DNA from: Gracilibacteraceae bacterium
GTDB lineage: Bacteria; Bacillota; Desulfitobacteriia; Desulfitobacteriales; Syntrophobotulaceae
Direction: 5' to 3'
Length of the DNA: 9,992 nucleotides
Assembly (NCBI GenBank): GCA_031274335.1
Contig: JAISQG010000217.1
Coordinates: 1-9,992 of the forward strand
Shown here: piece after piece, positions 1 to 5,762 of the stretch
Position numbering within the stretch: position 1 is the stretch's first letter
Layout: each line of letters begins with the position of its first letter
Position numbers and translations under genes: made by a program
The notes under the pieces: model-generated
What the model saw: only the letters and a program-made list of their open reading frames with translations
Database searches by the model: none
Told to the model about the DNA's origin: nothing

Positions 1-868
1 TCTGCCGGACATGCGCACCCAGACGCGCCAGCAAAGGCAGCGCGGCCGTATCGGCTTGCAGGGAATCCTTGCGCAATCCGGTGACGGTCACGTCCGAACC
101 GAGCGTTCCCGCGACGAGGAAAAAAGCCGCCTGGCTGTAATCGCCTTCGATCCGCGTTGCACGAGGCACGTAGCGCTGGCCGCCCGGAATTTCATAGACG
201 CGCGGCCCGCGCGGTCTGATCTCCACGCCAAACTCCCGCAGCGCGGACAGCGTCATGGCCAGGTAGGGGGCGGATTCCAGTTCCGTCGTCAGCCGGACTA
301 CGGAATCACCGGCGAGCAGCGGCAGGGCAAAACAAAGCCCGCTGACGAATTGGGAACTCACGTCGCCGGGCAAGGAAAACTCCCCGGCGCTCAGGCGGCC
401 GGACACCCGCAGTCGAAACGGGCTGTTTTCCTGCTCCCAGTCCAGTCCCCGCGCCGTCAGCAATTCGCGGTACGGCTCCAGCGGCCGAGCGCCCAGGCGC
501 CCCCGGCCCGTGAAGCAGGCGGAGAGGCCGAGAACGGGAAAAAGCGGCAGGAGAAAACGCAGGGTGGAGCCGGATTCGTTGCAGTCCACGCGCGCTTCCG
601 CTCCGTCCGCTTCCGGCGGGGCCTCTCTCCCGCCGGCGGCGATTCCGCGGATCTCCCAATAATCCGGCCCCGGCGTCACCGCCGCGCCCAGGGCGCGAAG
701 GCCTCCGGCCGTAGCCAGAATATCCTCGGAGGCTTCCATATTGTACAGCCGGCTGACGCCCGAGGCCAGCGCGGCGCAAATCAGGGCTCGATGCGCCATG
801 CTTTTGGAGGGCGGAGCGCTGACCGTGCCCCGGAGCAGACCGGGAAGCATGATTTTTTCTTCTTTCAT
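1..868 (-). CDS. aroA: EPSP synthase (3-phosphoshikimate 1-carboxyvinyltransferase), 3' end cut by window edge
   Basis: Transfers the enolpyruvyl group of PEP to shikimate-3-phosphate, the sixth step of the shikimate pathway, in the cytoplasm. The open frame runs from ATG at 868 off the left edge: 289 residues, about two thirds of the usual 420-440. Motifs seen: PPSKSMAHRAL (residues 19-29; K22, S23 and R27 bind substrate in the family), DCNESGSTLRF (95-105, with R104), GARPLEPY (126-133), DVSSQF (169-174, with Q173) and IEGDYSQAAFF (240-250, with D243 in the catalytic-Asp context). The SGSTLR form of the PEP-site loop resembles clostridial enzymes rather than the NAGTAMR of E. coli. The start overlaps the aroB stop as ATGA (865-868), implying translational coupling. 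No frameshift is visible. Identity is secure; only the C-terminal part is unseen. Confidence 0.95.
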   Translation of the reverse strand, partial: MKEEKIMLPGLLRGTVSAPPSKSMAHRALICAALASGVSRLYNMEASEDILATAGGLRALGAAVTPGPDYWEIRGIAAGGREAPPEADGAEARVDCNESGSTLRFLLPLFPVLGLSACFTGRGRLGARPLEPYRELLTARGLDWEQENSPFRLRVSGRLSAGEFSLPGDVSSQFVSGLCFALPLLAGDSVVRLTTELESAPYLAMTLSALREFGVEIRPRGPRVYEIPGGQRYVPRATRIEGDYSQAAFFLVAGTLGSDVTVTGLRKDSLQADTAALPLLARLGAHVRQ

Positions 869-1944
869 ACGCCGTCCCCGCTCAGGAGAAAATGAAAATA
901 AGGCAGGGTGGTCTCGTAGACGAAGCCCTGCCCTATCTCTTTCAGCAGCACAATATTCAGCGACGAGCCCATGTTTTTCTTGTCATGGCTGATAGCGGAA
1001 ACGAGGGCCGCCCCGTCCGCGTCCGCGTCCAGCGCGCAGGGAAGGTTATGCGCGGCCAGTGTCTCCCGCAGTTCCGCCGCGGTTCCGGGCGCCGTCATGT
1101 CCGTCGCCTCACTATGTGCCGTGATCAAGCACATGCCGATGGCCACGGCCTCGCCGTGCGTGTAACGGCTGTAGTGGTAACAGGCCTCCGCCGCGTGGCC
1201 GATGGTGTGCCCAAAATTAAGCAGGATGCGCTCGCCGTTTTCCAATTCATCCGCCTCGACCACCTCTTTTTTGATTTGGCAGCAGCGCGTGACGATTTCC
1301 TCAATCCGGGAGTGCAGCTCGGAGCGCGAGACCAATCCGCGAATCAGGTCAAAAAGCGCGCGATCTTTGATGCAGGCCGCTTTAATCGCTTCGGCCAGGC
1401 CGTCGTAGAAAAAGCGACCGGGCAGCGTCGCCAGCGTGTCGGGGTCGGTCAGCACAGCCATCGGCTGGCAAAAATTCCCAATAAGATTTTTCCCGCGTTT
1501 GAGGTTTACGGCCACTTTGCCGCCGACGGAACTGTCTATTTGCGCTAAAAGCGAGGTGGGAATCTGAATATAGGGAACACCGCGCAAGTAGGTCGCGGCT
1601 GCGAACCCACCCAGGTCGCCGACGACGCCGCCTCCAAGCGTCAGAATCAGATCGCGCCGCCGGAGGCCGAAATCAAGCATCGCCTCATAGACGGCGGGCA
1701 GAACATCAAAGGCTTTGGTTTGCTCGCCGGGCGGCAGAACAAGGCTCCCGGTGATGTAGCCGGCGCTTTGCAGCGCTTTTTCCGCCGCGGCGCCGTAATA
1801 GGCGTTCACGTTTTTATCCGTCACAATAAAGATTTTAGATCCCTGGTAAAAGCGGCTGACCATCTCGCCGAGCGCAGACAGGAGACCCCGCCGGATGACA
1901 ATGGGATAGCTGCGTTTTCCCAGCTGCGTCAATAATTCCGTCAT
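865..1944 (-). CDS. aroB: 3-dehydroquinate synthase
   Basis: Converts DAHP to 3-dehydroquinate, step two of the shikimate pathway, using NAD+ and a divalent metal. Full length at 359 residues. In ATG numbering, the glycine-rich NAD-binding stretch GGGVVGDLGGF is at about 104-114, PTSLLAQIDSSVGGK at 129-143, and KNLIGNF at 152-158. The metal ligands expected for the family are E185 (in GLAEAIK), H246 (in LNFGHTIGH) and H263 (in THGEAVAIG). DKK near 321 is also conserved. An in-frame GTG at 1950 overlaps the aroF stop as GTGA and would add two residues. I prefer ATG at 1944 because the Shine-Dalgarno AAGGGAG (1953-1959) lies 8 bases from it but only 2 from the GTG. It is the second gene of the aroF-aroB-aroA operon and shares ATGA with aroA. 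Confidence 0.97.
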   Translation of the reverse strand: MTELLTQLGKRSYPIVIRRGLLSALGEMVSRFYQGSKIFIVTDKNVNAYYGAAAEKALQSAGYITGSLVLPPGEQTKAFDVLPAVYEAMLDFGLRRRDLILTLGGGVVGDLGGFAAATYLRGVPYIQIPTSLLAQIDSSVGGKVAVNLKRGKNLIGNFCQPMAVLTDPDTLATLPGRFFYDGLAEAIKAACIKDRALFDLIRGLVSRSELHSRIEEIVTRCCQIKKEVVEADELENGERILLNFGHTIGHAAEACYHYSRYTHGEAVAIGMCLITAHSEATDMTAPGTAAELRETLAAHNLPCALDADADGAALVSAISHDKKNMGSSLNIVLLKEIGQGFVYETTLPYFHFLLSGDGV

Positions 1945-1946
1945 GC

Positions 1947-2960
1947 TCACAGCTCCCTTCCGACGGCCAGGGCGATGGGACGAAGTTCATCCATCAGTGT
2001 CCGAAATCCGTCGGGCTTGATGGACTGCTGCCCGTCACACAGGGCGTGAGCCGGGTCGTTGTGCACTTCGATCATGAGGCCGTCCGCGCCTACGGCCACC
2101 GCCGCCTTAGCCAGAGACGAGACCATCCACCATTTACCTGCGGCATGGCTCGGATCGACGATGACCGGCAGATGACTCATTTTTTTCACGGCCAGAATAG
2201 CGCTCAAGTCAAGCGTGTTGCGCGTGTAAGTCTCGAAGGTGCGGATGCCGCGCTCGCAGAGGGCTACCTGGCGGTTGCCGCCGGCCAGCAGATATTCCGC
2301 CGACATGAGCCATTCCTCAATGGTCGCGGACAGGCCGCGTTTCAGCAAAACGGGTTTGGAGACGCGACCCAGTTCTTTCAGCAGATCAAAATTCTGCATA
2401 TTGCGCGCACCGACCTGGATGATATCGACGCTTTGCTCGAACAAATCAATGTCATGCGGAGACATGATTTCAGAAACAATGGGCAGGCCGGTCGCTTCGC
2501 GCGCGAGCCGCAAAAGGCGCAAACCGTCATACTGGAGCCCCTGAAAAGCGTAAGGCGACGTGCGCGGCTTGAAAGCGCCGCCGCGCAAAAAAGAGGCCCC
2601 GGCCGCCTTGACGTTGACCGCGATTTGCTGGATTTGCTCTTCCGTTTCCACGGAGCAGGGTCCGGCAATGACCGCGATCTTGTTCGCGCCAATGCTCCGG
2701 CCCAAAGCCTCGACCACGGTCGGCTCGGGATGGAACAATTTGTTCGCCATTTTGAACGGTTCGGCGACAAACATGACGCGCTCCACGATTCGATTGGCTT
2801 CAACCCGGCTGGGGTCGATGCGGGAGGTGTCCCCGACCAGACCCAGAATGGTAAGCTCCGTGCCATAAACGGGATCGACTTTTACCCCTTGGTTTTCCAG
2901 AGTTTCGGTCAATTCGGCCACGTCGGCCGCGGCTGATTTGGGTTTCAGGATGACGATCAC
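1947..2960 (-). CDS. aroF: DAHP synthase, type I-beta, with N-terminal ferredoxin-like regulatory domain
   Basis: Condenses PEP and erythrose-4-phosphate to 3-deoxy-D-arabino-heptulosonate 7-phosphate, the entry step of aromatic amino acid synthesis. The 337-residue protein aligns over its full length with the Thermotoga maritima type. An N-terminal ferredoxin-like/ACT-like domain (about 1-70, beginning MIVILKP) is followed by a TIM barrel. Barrel motifs are IAGPCSVE (98-105), [17 protein letters not shown] (125-141), [11 protein letters not shown] (181-191), KPVLLKRG (202-209), CERGIRTFE (235-243) and VDPSHAAGK (268-276). The expected metal ligands C102, H272, E298 and D309 are all present. 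The start is GTG at 2960, with GAGG 9 bases upstream; the nearby ATG at 2967 is out of frame and ends after three codons. In T. maritima the N-terminal domain mediates Tyr feedback inhibition, so similar control is plausible here. Expression appears governed by the Phe-rich attenuator upstream. Confidence 0.97.
   Translation of the reverse strand: MIVILKPKSAAADVAELTETLENQGVKVDPVYGTELTILGLVGDTSRIDPSRVEANRIVERVMFVAEPFKMANKLFHPEPTVVEALGRSIGANKIAVIAGPCSVETEEQIQQIAVNVKAAGASFLRGGAFKPRTSPYAFQGLQYDGLRLLRLAREATGLPIVSEIMSPHDIDLFEQSVDIIQVGARNMQNFDLLKELGRVSKPVLLKRGLSATIEEWLMSAEYLLAGGNRQVALCERGIRTFETYTRNTLDLSAILAVKKMSHLPVIVDPSHAAGKWWMVSSLAKAAVAVGADGLMIEVHNDPAHALCDGQQSIKPDGFRTLMDELRPIALAVGREL
1953..1959 (-). 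promoter_or_regulatory. Shine-Dalgarno that decides the aroB start
   Basis: AAGGGAG on the minus strand, inside the 3' end of aroF. The spacing is 8 bases to ATG at 1944 and only 2 bases to the alternative GTG at 1950, which favours the ATG. Confidence 0.6.
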
Positions 2961-3006
2961 TTTTTCATACCTCGCTTAGTTTTGATATTCGGATCTGTCA
3001 GATAAT

Positions 3007-3031
3007 AAAAAAAGAAGCTCTGCTGAGCTTC
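3007..3031 (-). terminator. Intrinsic terminator of the aro leader (attenuator)
   Basis: On the minus strand, GAAGCTC (3031-3025), loop AGCA, then GAGCTTC (3020-3014) form a perfect 7-bp stem followed by seven T residues (3013-3007). It sits about 45 bases before the aroF start and after the leader peptide. Its 5' half overlaps a sequence complementary to the leader segment at 3072-3082, so the two structures exclude each other. Confidence 0.88.
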
Positions 3032-3071
3032 CCCGACAAACGGCTTTGACGCCCCCGGCGCCGAAAGGAAA

Positions 3072-3082
3072 GAACTCAGCAG
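3072..3082 (-). promoter_or_regulatory. Antiterminator 5' arm spanning the leader peptide stop codon
   Basis: The minus-strand sequence CTGCTGAGTTC is complementary to GAAGCTCAGCAG at 3031-3020. The first eight bases pair without a break, one G is bulged, and three further pairs follow. The leader TGA stop (3076-3078) lies inside the arm, so a terminating ribosome would mask it. The sequence match is plain; in vivo folding is inferred. Confidence 0.72.
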
Positions 3083-3180
3083 GAAAACCGATATGACAAA
3101 CGAAAAAAGCCGGCGCTCAGAAAAAAACTCCGGAAGATGATAAAGCTAAATCGTCTCTGCTTCAGAGCGCGCTCGCGCAT
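3076..3180 (-). CDS. Phe-rich leader peptide of the aro operon attenuator (34 aa)
   Basis: A short ORF begins at ATG 3180, preceded by GGGAGGA (3189-3195) at 8-base spacing, and ends at TGA 3076-3078. Eight of its 34 codons are Phe (residues 11, 13, 16, 19, 20, 25, 26 and 32; seven TTT and one TTC), and residue 30 is Tyr. Phe-Phe pairs fall at 19-20 and 25-26. The N-terminus is basic (MRERALKQRRF). Phe at 24 percent is far above what is usual, and the ORF lies between a consensus promoter and a terminator upstream of DAHP synthase. That matches a regulatory leader peptide whose translation senses charged tRNA-Phe. A structural role for the peptide itself is unlikely. It is not a truncated copy of a neighbouring gene. 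Confidence 0.78.
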   Translation of the reverse strand: MRERALKQRRFSFIIFRSFFLSAGFFRLSYRFSC

Positions 3181-3188
3181 GTTCAGCG

Positions 3189-3195
3189 TCCTCCC
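3189..3195 (-). promoter_or_regulatory. Shine-Dalgarno of the Phe leader peptide
   Basis: GGGAGGA on the minus strand, 8 bases before ATG at 3180. It is as strong as the sites in front of the large genes here, which supports real translation of the leader ORF. Confidence 0.72.
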
Positions 3196-3202
3196 ACCAT
3201 CG

Positions 3203-3221
3203 TCCGGCGGCGCGCGCCGGA
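3203..3221 (-). other. GC-rich hairpin near the 5' end of the aro leader transcript
   Basis: TCCGGCG (3221-3215), loop CGCGC, CGCCGGA (3209-3203) form a perfect 7-bp stem with no T-run after it, so it is not a terminator. It would start about 10 nt into the transcript and end 7 nt before the leader Shine-Dalgarno. It could stabilise the RNA or pause polymerase to synchronise it with the first ribosome; this role is inferred. Confidence 0.5.
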
Positions 3222-3236
3222 ACACTTAATGTAATA

Positions 3237-3265
3237 ATTATAGGGGCAGCCGGGCCCGCTGTCAA
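3237..3265 (-). promoter_or_regulatory. Consensus sigma-A promoter of the aro operon
   Basis: On the minus strand, TTGACA (3265-3260), a 17-base spacer and TATAAT (3242-3237) match the housekeeping consensus at all twelve positions with ideal spacing. Transcription would begin near 3230. It lies 27 bases beyond the stop of the upstream membrane-protein gene, so the aro genes have their own promoter even though no terminator separates them from the upstream block. Confidence 0.88.
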
Positions 3266-3297
3266 TACTGTTTGACAAATTTACCAATATGTCAATA
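3260..3297 (-). repeat. TTGACA-type repeats over the -35 region (candidate operator)
   Basis: TATTGACA occurs twice in direct orientation (3297-3290 and 3267-3260), offset by 30 bases, close to three helical turns. The inverse TGTCAA (3277-3272) lies between them. With the -35 box this forms a perfect inverted repeat, TGTCAA-6 bases-TTGACA (3277-3260). A repressor bound here would block the promoter. Part of the similarity could be coincidence, because the -35 box is itself TTGACA. Confidence 0.4.
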
Positions 3298-4014
3298 AAG
3301 CCAGCGGGCGGTGCAGTATTCGCCCGCTTCGGTAAGCCGCAGGACAGAATAACCGTCCGGCGCCGGCACCAGAACAGCTTCCCCTCTTTCCGCGGCCGGC
3401 GGATCGGAACGCGCCGTGAATTCCAGCCCGCCGGCATCAAAATCAGGACCCATAACCGTCACGCCCCGCGCGTCAACCCGCCAGAGGGCTGTTTCTCCCT
3501 GGTTCGGCGCCTGAGCGGGAATGAGGTCAGCCGCGATATAAATTTCATCCCTGTAAACCGAAAAGGCGAATTCCGCCCCGCTCACTGCGGCCGGCAAGGC
3601 GAGACGATATATTTCCCGCGCCTCGCCGCCCGCGCGGCCCAAATCCTTTATTTCCAGGACAGTCAGAACAGCGCCCGCCCCGTCCGTCTTCACCGCCGCC
3701 AGGACATCCCTGTCCGGCGCCCAGGCGTAAGCGGCGACCGCGGATTCATTCAAGGGCTGCCGTGCGCCGAGGCGAATGATGAGCAGCTCCCCGCCGCTTA
3801 ACGCGGACAAATATTTGCTGTTGTATGACAACTGCAGATTGCGCGCCGAAGCCAAAGAAAGCGGCACGACGAACGAACGCTCGTTTTTATGGCTGGGCAT
3901 AAGCCATTGCCGGGCCTGCGCGTCCAGGGTCAGCCAAATAAGCCCCTGGCAAAGGCAAAGCGCCAGAAAAAAAACGAGCCGTTTTTGCCAGACTTTTTTT
4001 CTGCCGCTCCCCAT
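3292..4014 (-). CDS. Single-span membrane-anchored protein of unknown function
   Basis: I do not recognise this 240-residue protein. Residues 1-11 are basic (MGSGRKKVWQK), followed by one hydrophobic segment at about 12-30, which predicts an N-in anchor with roughly 200 residues outside the membrane. That exterior part is rich in short beta-strand-like stretches with periodic Gly/Asp turns (for example SKYLSALSGGELLIIRLG and AAYAWAPDRDVLAAVKTDG), reminiscent of beta-propeller blades. No catalytic motif is evident. The start is chosen at ATG 4014, 5 bases after the stop of the preceding glycosidase gene. An upstream ATG at 4110 in the same frame would overlap that gene by about 90 bases. There is no strong Shine-Dalgarno at 4014, suggesting coupling to the upstream gene. 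It ends at TGA 3292, just before the aro promoter. Confidence 0.75.
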   Translation of the reverse strand: MGSGRKKVWQKRLVFFLALCLCQGLIWLTLDAQARQWLMPSHKNERSFVVPLSLASARNLQLSYNSKYLSALSGGELLIIRLGARQPLNESAVAAYAWAPDRDVLAAVKTDGAGAVLTVLEIKDLGRAGGEAREIYRLALPAAVSGAEFAFSVYRDEIYIAADLIPAQAPNQGETALWRVDARGVTVMGPDFDAGGLEFTARSDPPAAERGEAVLVPAPDGYSVLRLTEAGEYCTARWLY

Positions 4015-4019
4015 CCCGC

Positions 4020-4976
4020 TCAATTCCCGGCAGGCATCACGAGCCAGGCCGTGGGCAGATAGCGCTCGCCGAACACATTCCAAAGCCGGTTCACCACCTG
4101 GCCCCCGCAAACCATTTCCGCCGAAGAACCGCCGTCCAGATTAGCCGCCTGCAACGCGCCGTATTCCATAAACACATTCATCAAATCCCGCAGCGTGGCG
4201 CCCATGCTCCAACCCGGCTGCCGCCCGTCCAGCACGGCAAAAACAATCGTCCCGTCCGCCAGCTGACCGATTCCGGAGCGCGGCGCCAGTCCCCAACCGC
4301 CGTCTCATTTGATAAGGGCCTGCCCGTCCCGTATAAGAAAAGGCTCAAAAGCGACCGCCTGCCGGACATCGCGTTCCAGCGCTTCTGCCGCCGTCATTTC
4401 CGCCAGCAGCAGCCGGCCGGCCCCGTCGAGGCATATGAGGCTCTCCCTCTTATCGCCGGCCGCATCAGCCAGCACCCGGCCCTCCGCGATAACAATGCCG
4501 TCCGCCCGCATGCTCCCGTCCGAATCCAGGATATAGCCACCGCCGTTCACCCCCGCCGCGGCGCCGCGCTCCGCCACGAGCCGCGTCAGCATCTGGCCGG
4601 CGGGCTCCTCGGCCAAAGCCAGGCGCACGGTGCCCGGATCGCTGATCAGCATTACTTTGCCGCGAAACGAACGGCCGCTGACGTTTTCAATACGAATGCC
4701 GTTAGCCTGATCCCAGTACACGCCTTCCCGCTCCGTCAGCACAGGCTCCACCGTCACAACCCCCGCCCCGTAAGACGCGGCTATTTCCGCTGCCTGTTCC
4801 CGCGGCATAAACCATTCCACCGCCTGCGGATGGCGCGAGGTCAGAATCGTGCCGATCGCCAGAGCCCGGAGTGCGGCAAACGGCCCGTAGAAGAGGATGA
4901 ACGGGCCGGTGATGAGAAAAACAGCCATATTCAAAAGGAGAAACAGGGCGGCGCTCCGAACGCGAGCGCGTCTCAT
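4020..4976 (-). pseudogene. Membrane-anchored phosphodiester glycosidase (NAGPA-domain) protein interrupted by an in-frame TGA
   Basis: One reading frame of 318 codons, broken only by TGA at codon 224 (4305-4307). The N-terminus has hydrophobic segments at about 9-30 and 32-46, so the protein would be membrane anchored with its domain outside. The phosphodiester glycosidase domain starts near 105. GVNGGGYILDSDG (142-154) and, after the stop, GGWGLAPRSGIGQ, VLDGRQPGWSMGATL, NLDGGSSAEM (279-288) and GERYLPTAWLVMP are typical of this family, whose eukaryotic member uncovers mannose-6-phosphate; bacterial members are linked to cell-surface polysaccharides. The stop sits where relatives, as I recall them, have Gly before DGGWG, so GGA to TGA is a simple explanation. 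The second half is conserved and in frame, which argues for a recent nonsense change or a sequencing error. The start ATG overlaps the preceding gene as ATGA. Confidence 0.85.
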
Positions 4977-5719
4977 GGCCGATTAGCCCGTCCTTCTCGC
5001 TCCACGCTCAGCTGCACGCGAATATCCTTGCCCGCCGTAAGGCGAAATTGCCGGCAAAGCTGGAACAGACGGGACACAGCGCGATGACCCAGGTATTCTT
5101 CTATTTCCGGCAGCGTCAGGTTGGTTGTGACCACGGTCGGCAATTGCTCATTCAAACGATAGTTCAGGATGGTATAAAGACGATTGCACACCCATTCCGT
5201 ATAATTATGCGCGCCGAGGTCGTCAAGAATCAGGATGGGTGTGGAGCGGGCCACGTCCAAGATATCCTGCTCCCGCACCCCGCTGTCCGCGTCGTACGAC
5301 GCGCGCAATTGATCCAGCAGATCCGGCACCACGATAAAAAGCACCCGGCGTTCATGGTCTATGAGCTCGTTGGCCACGCAGGCGGCGAGAAAGCTCTTGC
5401 CGGTTCCGACTTCGCCTGTGAGCATTATCCCGGTCGCGGCCGGATCGGCCAGCACCTGGGCGGCAAAGCCGCGCGCAGCCTCAAACGCTTTGCGCGCCCG
5501 CGCCAAATGCTCTCCGGCATAATAGTCAAAGCGAAAAGAGGCGAACCGGCAGGCACGCATGGCTTTCGGCAGGCCGGTCTGCCGCAGGAGCTGTTCCGCC
5601 TGCTTTTGCGCCATGCAATCGCAGGGCACGGCCGCGTCTCCTTGAAGTATTATGCCCCTCCCGCCGCAGCGCGGGCAATTCCCGTCCCGCTCCGGGGAAG
5701 CAATTTCAAGTCCCGCCAT
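4973..5719 (-). CDS. DnaI/DnaC-like AAA+ helicase loader
   Basis: A 248-residue ATPase of the DnaC/DnaI/IstB group, probably loading the replicative helicase at origins or restart sites. The N-terminus has a cysteine cluster, CPRCGG (15-20) and CDC (33-35), likely a zinc-binding module as in Bacillus DnaI. The AAA+ core shows Walker A GEVGTGKS (102-109), Walker B ILILDDLG (162-169), a sensor-like TTN (198-200) and a conserved R213/R217 pair (HRAVSRL), a candidate arginine finger. The Shine-Dalgarno GGAGGGAG (5724-5731) lies 4 bases from ATG 5719. The gene follows the DnaD-domain gene by 43 bases, and the pair matches the Firmicutes DnaD-DnaB-DnaI loading scheme. Its TGA overlaps the next ATG. 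A transposon IstB is unlikely because no transposase is nearby and the neighbour is DnaD. Confidence 0.88.
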   Translation of the reverse strand: MAGLEIASPERDGNCPRCGGRGIILQGDAAVPCDCMAQKQAEQLLRQTGLPKAMRACRFASFRFDYYAGEHLARARKAFEAARGFAAQVLADPAATGIMLTGEVGTGKSFLAACVANELIDHERRVLFIVVPDLLDQLRASYDADSGVREQDILDVARSTPILILDDLGAHNYTEWVCNRLYTILNYRLNEQLPTVVTTNLTLPEIEEYLGHRAVSRLFQLCRQFRLTAGKDIRVQLSVEREGRANRP

Positions 5720-5762
5720 TTTTCTCCCTCCGCTCAGGGCTTGCGCGTTGCGGGCAAACCCC

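Larger units (their letters stand above)
2961..3230 (-). promoter_or_regulatory. Transcribed leader of the aro operon: candidate ribosome-mediated phenylalanine attenuator
   Basis: This stretch between the inferred transcription start (near 3230) and the aroF GTG holds, in order: a GC-rich 7-bp hairpin (3203-3221), a Shine-Dalgarno (3189-3195), a 34-codon Phe-rich leader peptide (3076-3180), an antiterminator arm covering its stop codon (3072-3082), a terminator (3007-3031) and the aroF ribosome binding site. The terminator's 5' arm plus loop (3020-3031) can pair with 3072-3082: eight consecutive pairs, a one-base bulge, then three more. A ribosome finishing the peptide would cover 3072-3082 and favour termination. 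One stalled at the Phe pair at 3103-3108 would leave it free, favouring read-through. The elements are read directly from sequence; the regulatory behaviour is inferred by analogy with pheL/trpL. There is no T-box (no AGGGTGGNACCGCG-like element). Confidence 0.8.

Noticed and set aside
306..779. A 157-codon minus-strand frame in the aroA region, which could be read as the gene or as a frameshift
   Set aside because: It is out of phase with aroA and Arg/Gly/Pro-rich without motifs. Reading line by line from ATG 868, the aroA frame stays open to the left edge, so there is no frameshift.
11..895. A 294-codon open frame on the plus strand over aroA
   Set aside because: Its translation is Arg/Gln/Gly-rich with no family motifs, and it lies antiparallel to a frame encoding clear EPSP synthase motifs. 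It is a shadow of GC-rich coding DNA.
2950..2967. Three-codon ORF (ATG AAA AAG TGA) just before aroF as a second leader or coupling ORF
   Set aside because: Its ATG is only about one base from the GAGG Shine-Dalgarno, which instead fits the aroF GTG at 2960. Such a short ORF over an A-rich stretch is likely chance.
2961..3230. T-box riboswitch in the aro leader
   Set aside because: No T-box core (AGGGTGGNACCGCG-like) or specifier-loop layout is visible, and the competing pairing involves the leader ORF stop codon instead. The translated Phe-rich ORF explains the region better.
3266..3300. Divergent plus-strand promoter from the TTGACA at 3272
   Set aside because: At 17-base spacing the -10 position reads ATAAAG, a poor match, and there is no plus-strand gene downstream.
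4280..4307. TGA at 4305-4307 as a selenocysteine codon
   Set aside because: I know of no selenoprotein in this glycosidase family, the expected residue is Gly rather than Cys, and the sequence just downstream gives only weak short stems rather than a convincing SECIS hairpin.
5738..5760. Hairpin in the gap between the dnaD-like and dnaI-like genes (a 7-bp stem with one G-U pair)
   Set aside because: It has a 9-base loop and no T-run, and is followed directly by a strong Shine-Dalgarno, so it is not a terminator. A processing or stability role cannot be supported from sequence alone.
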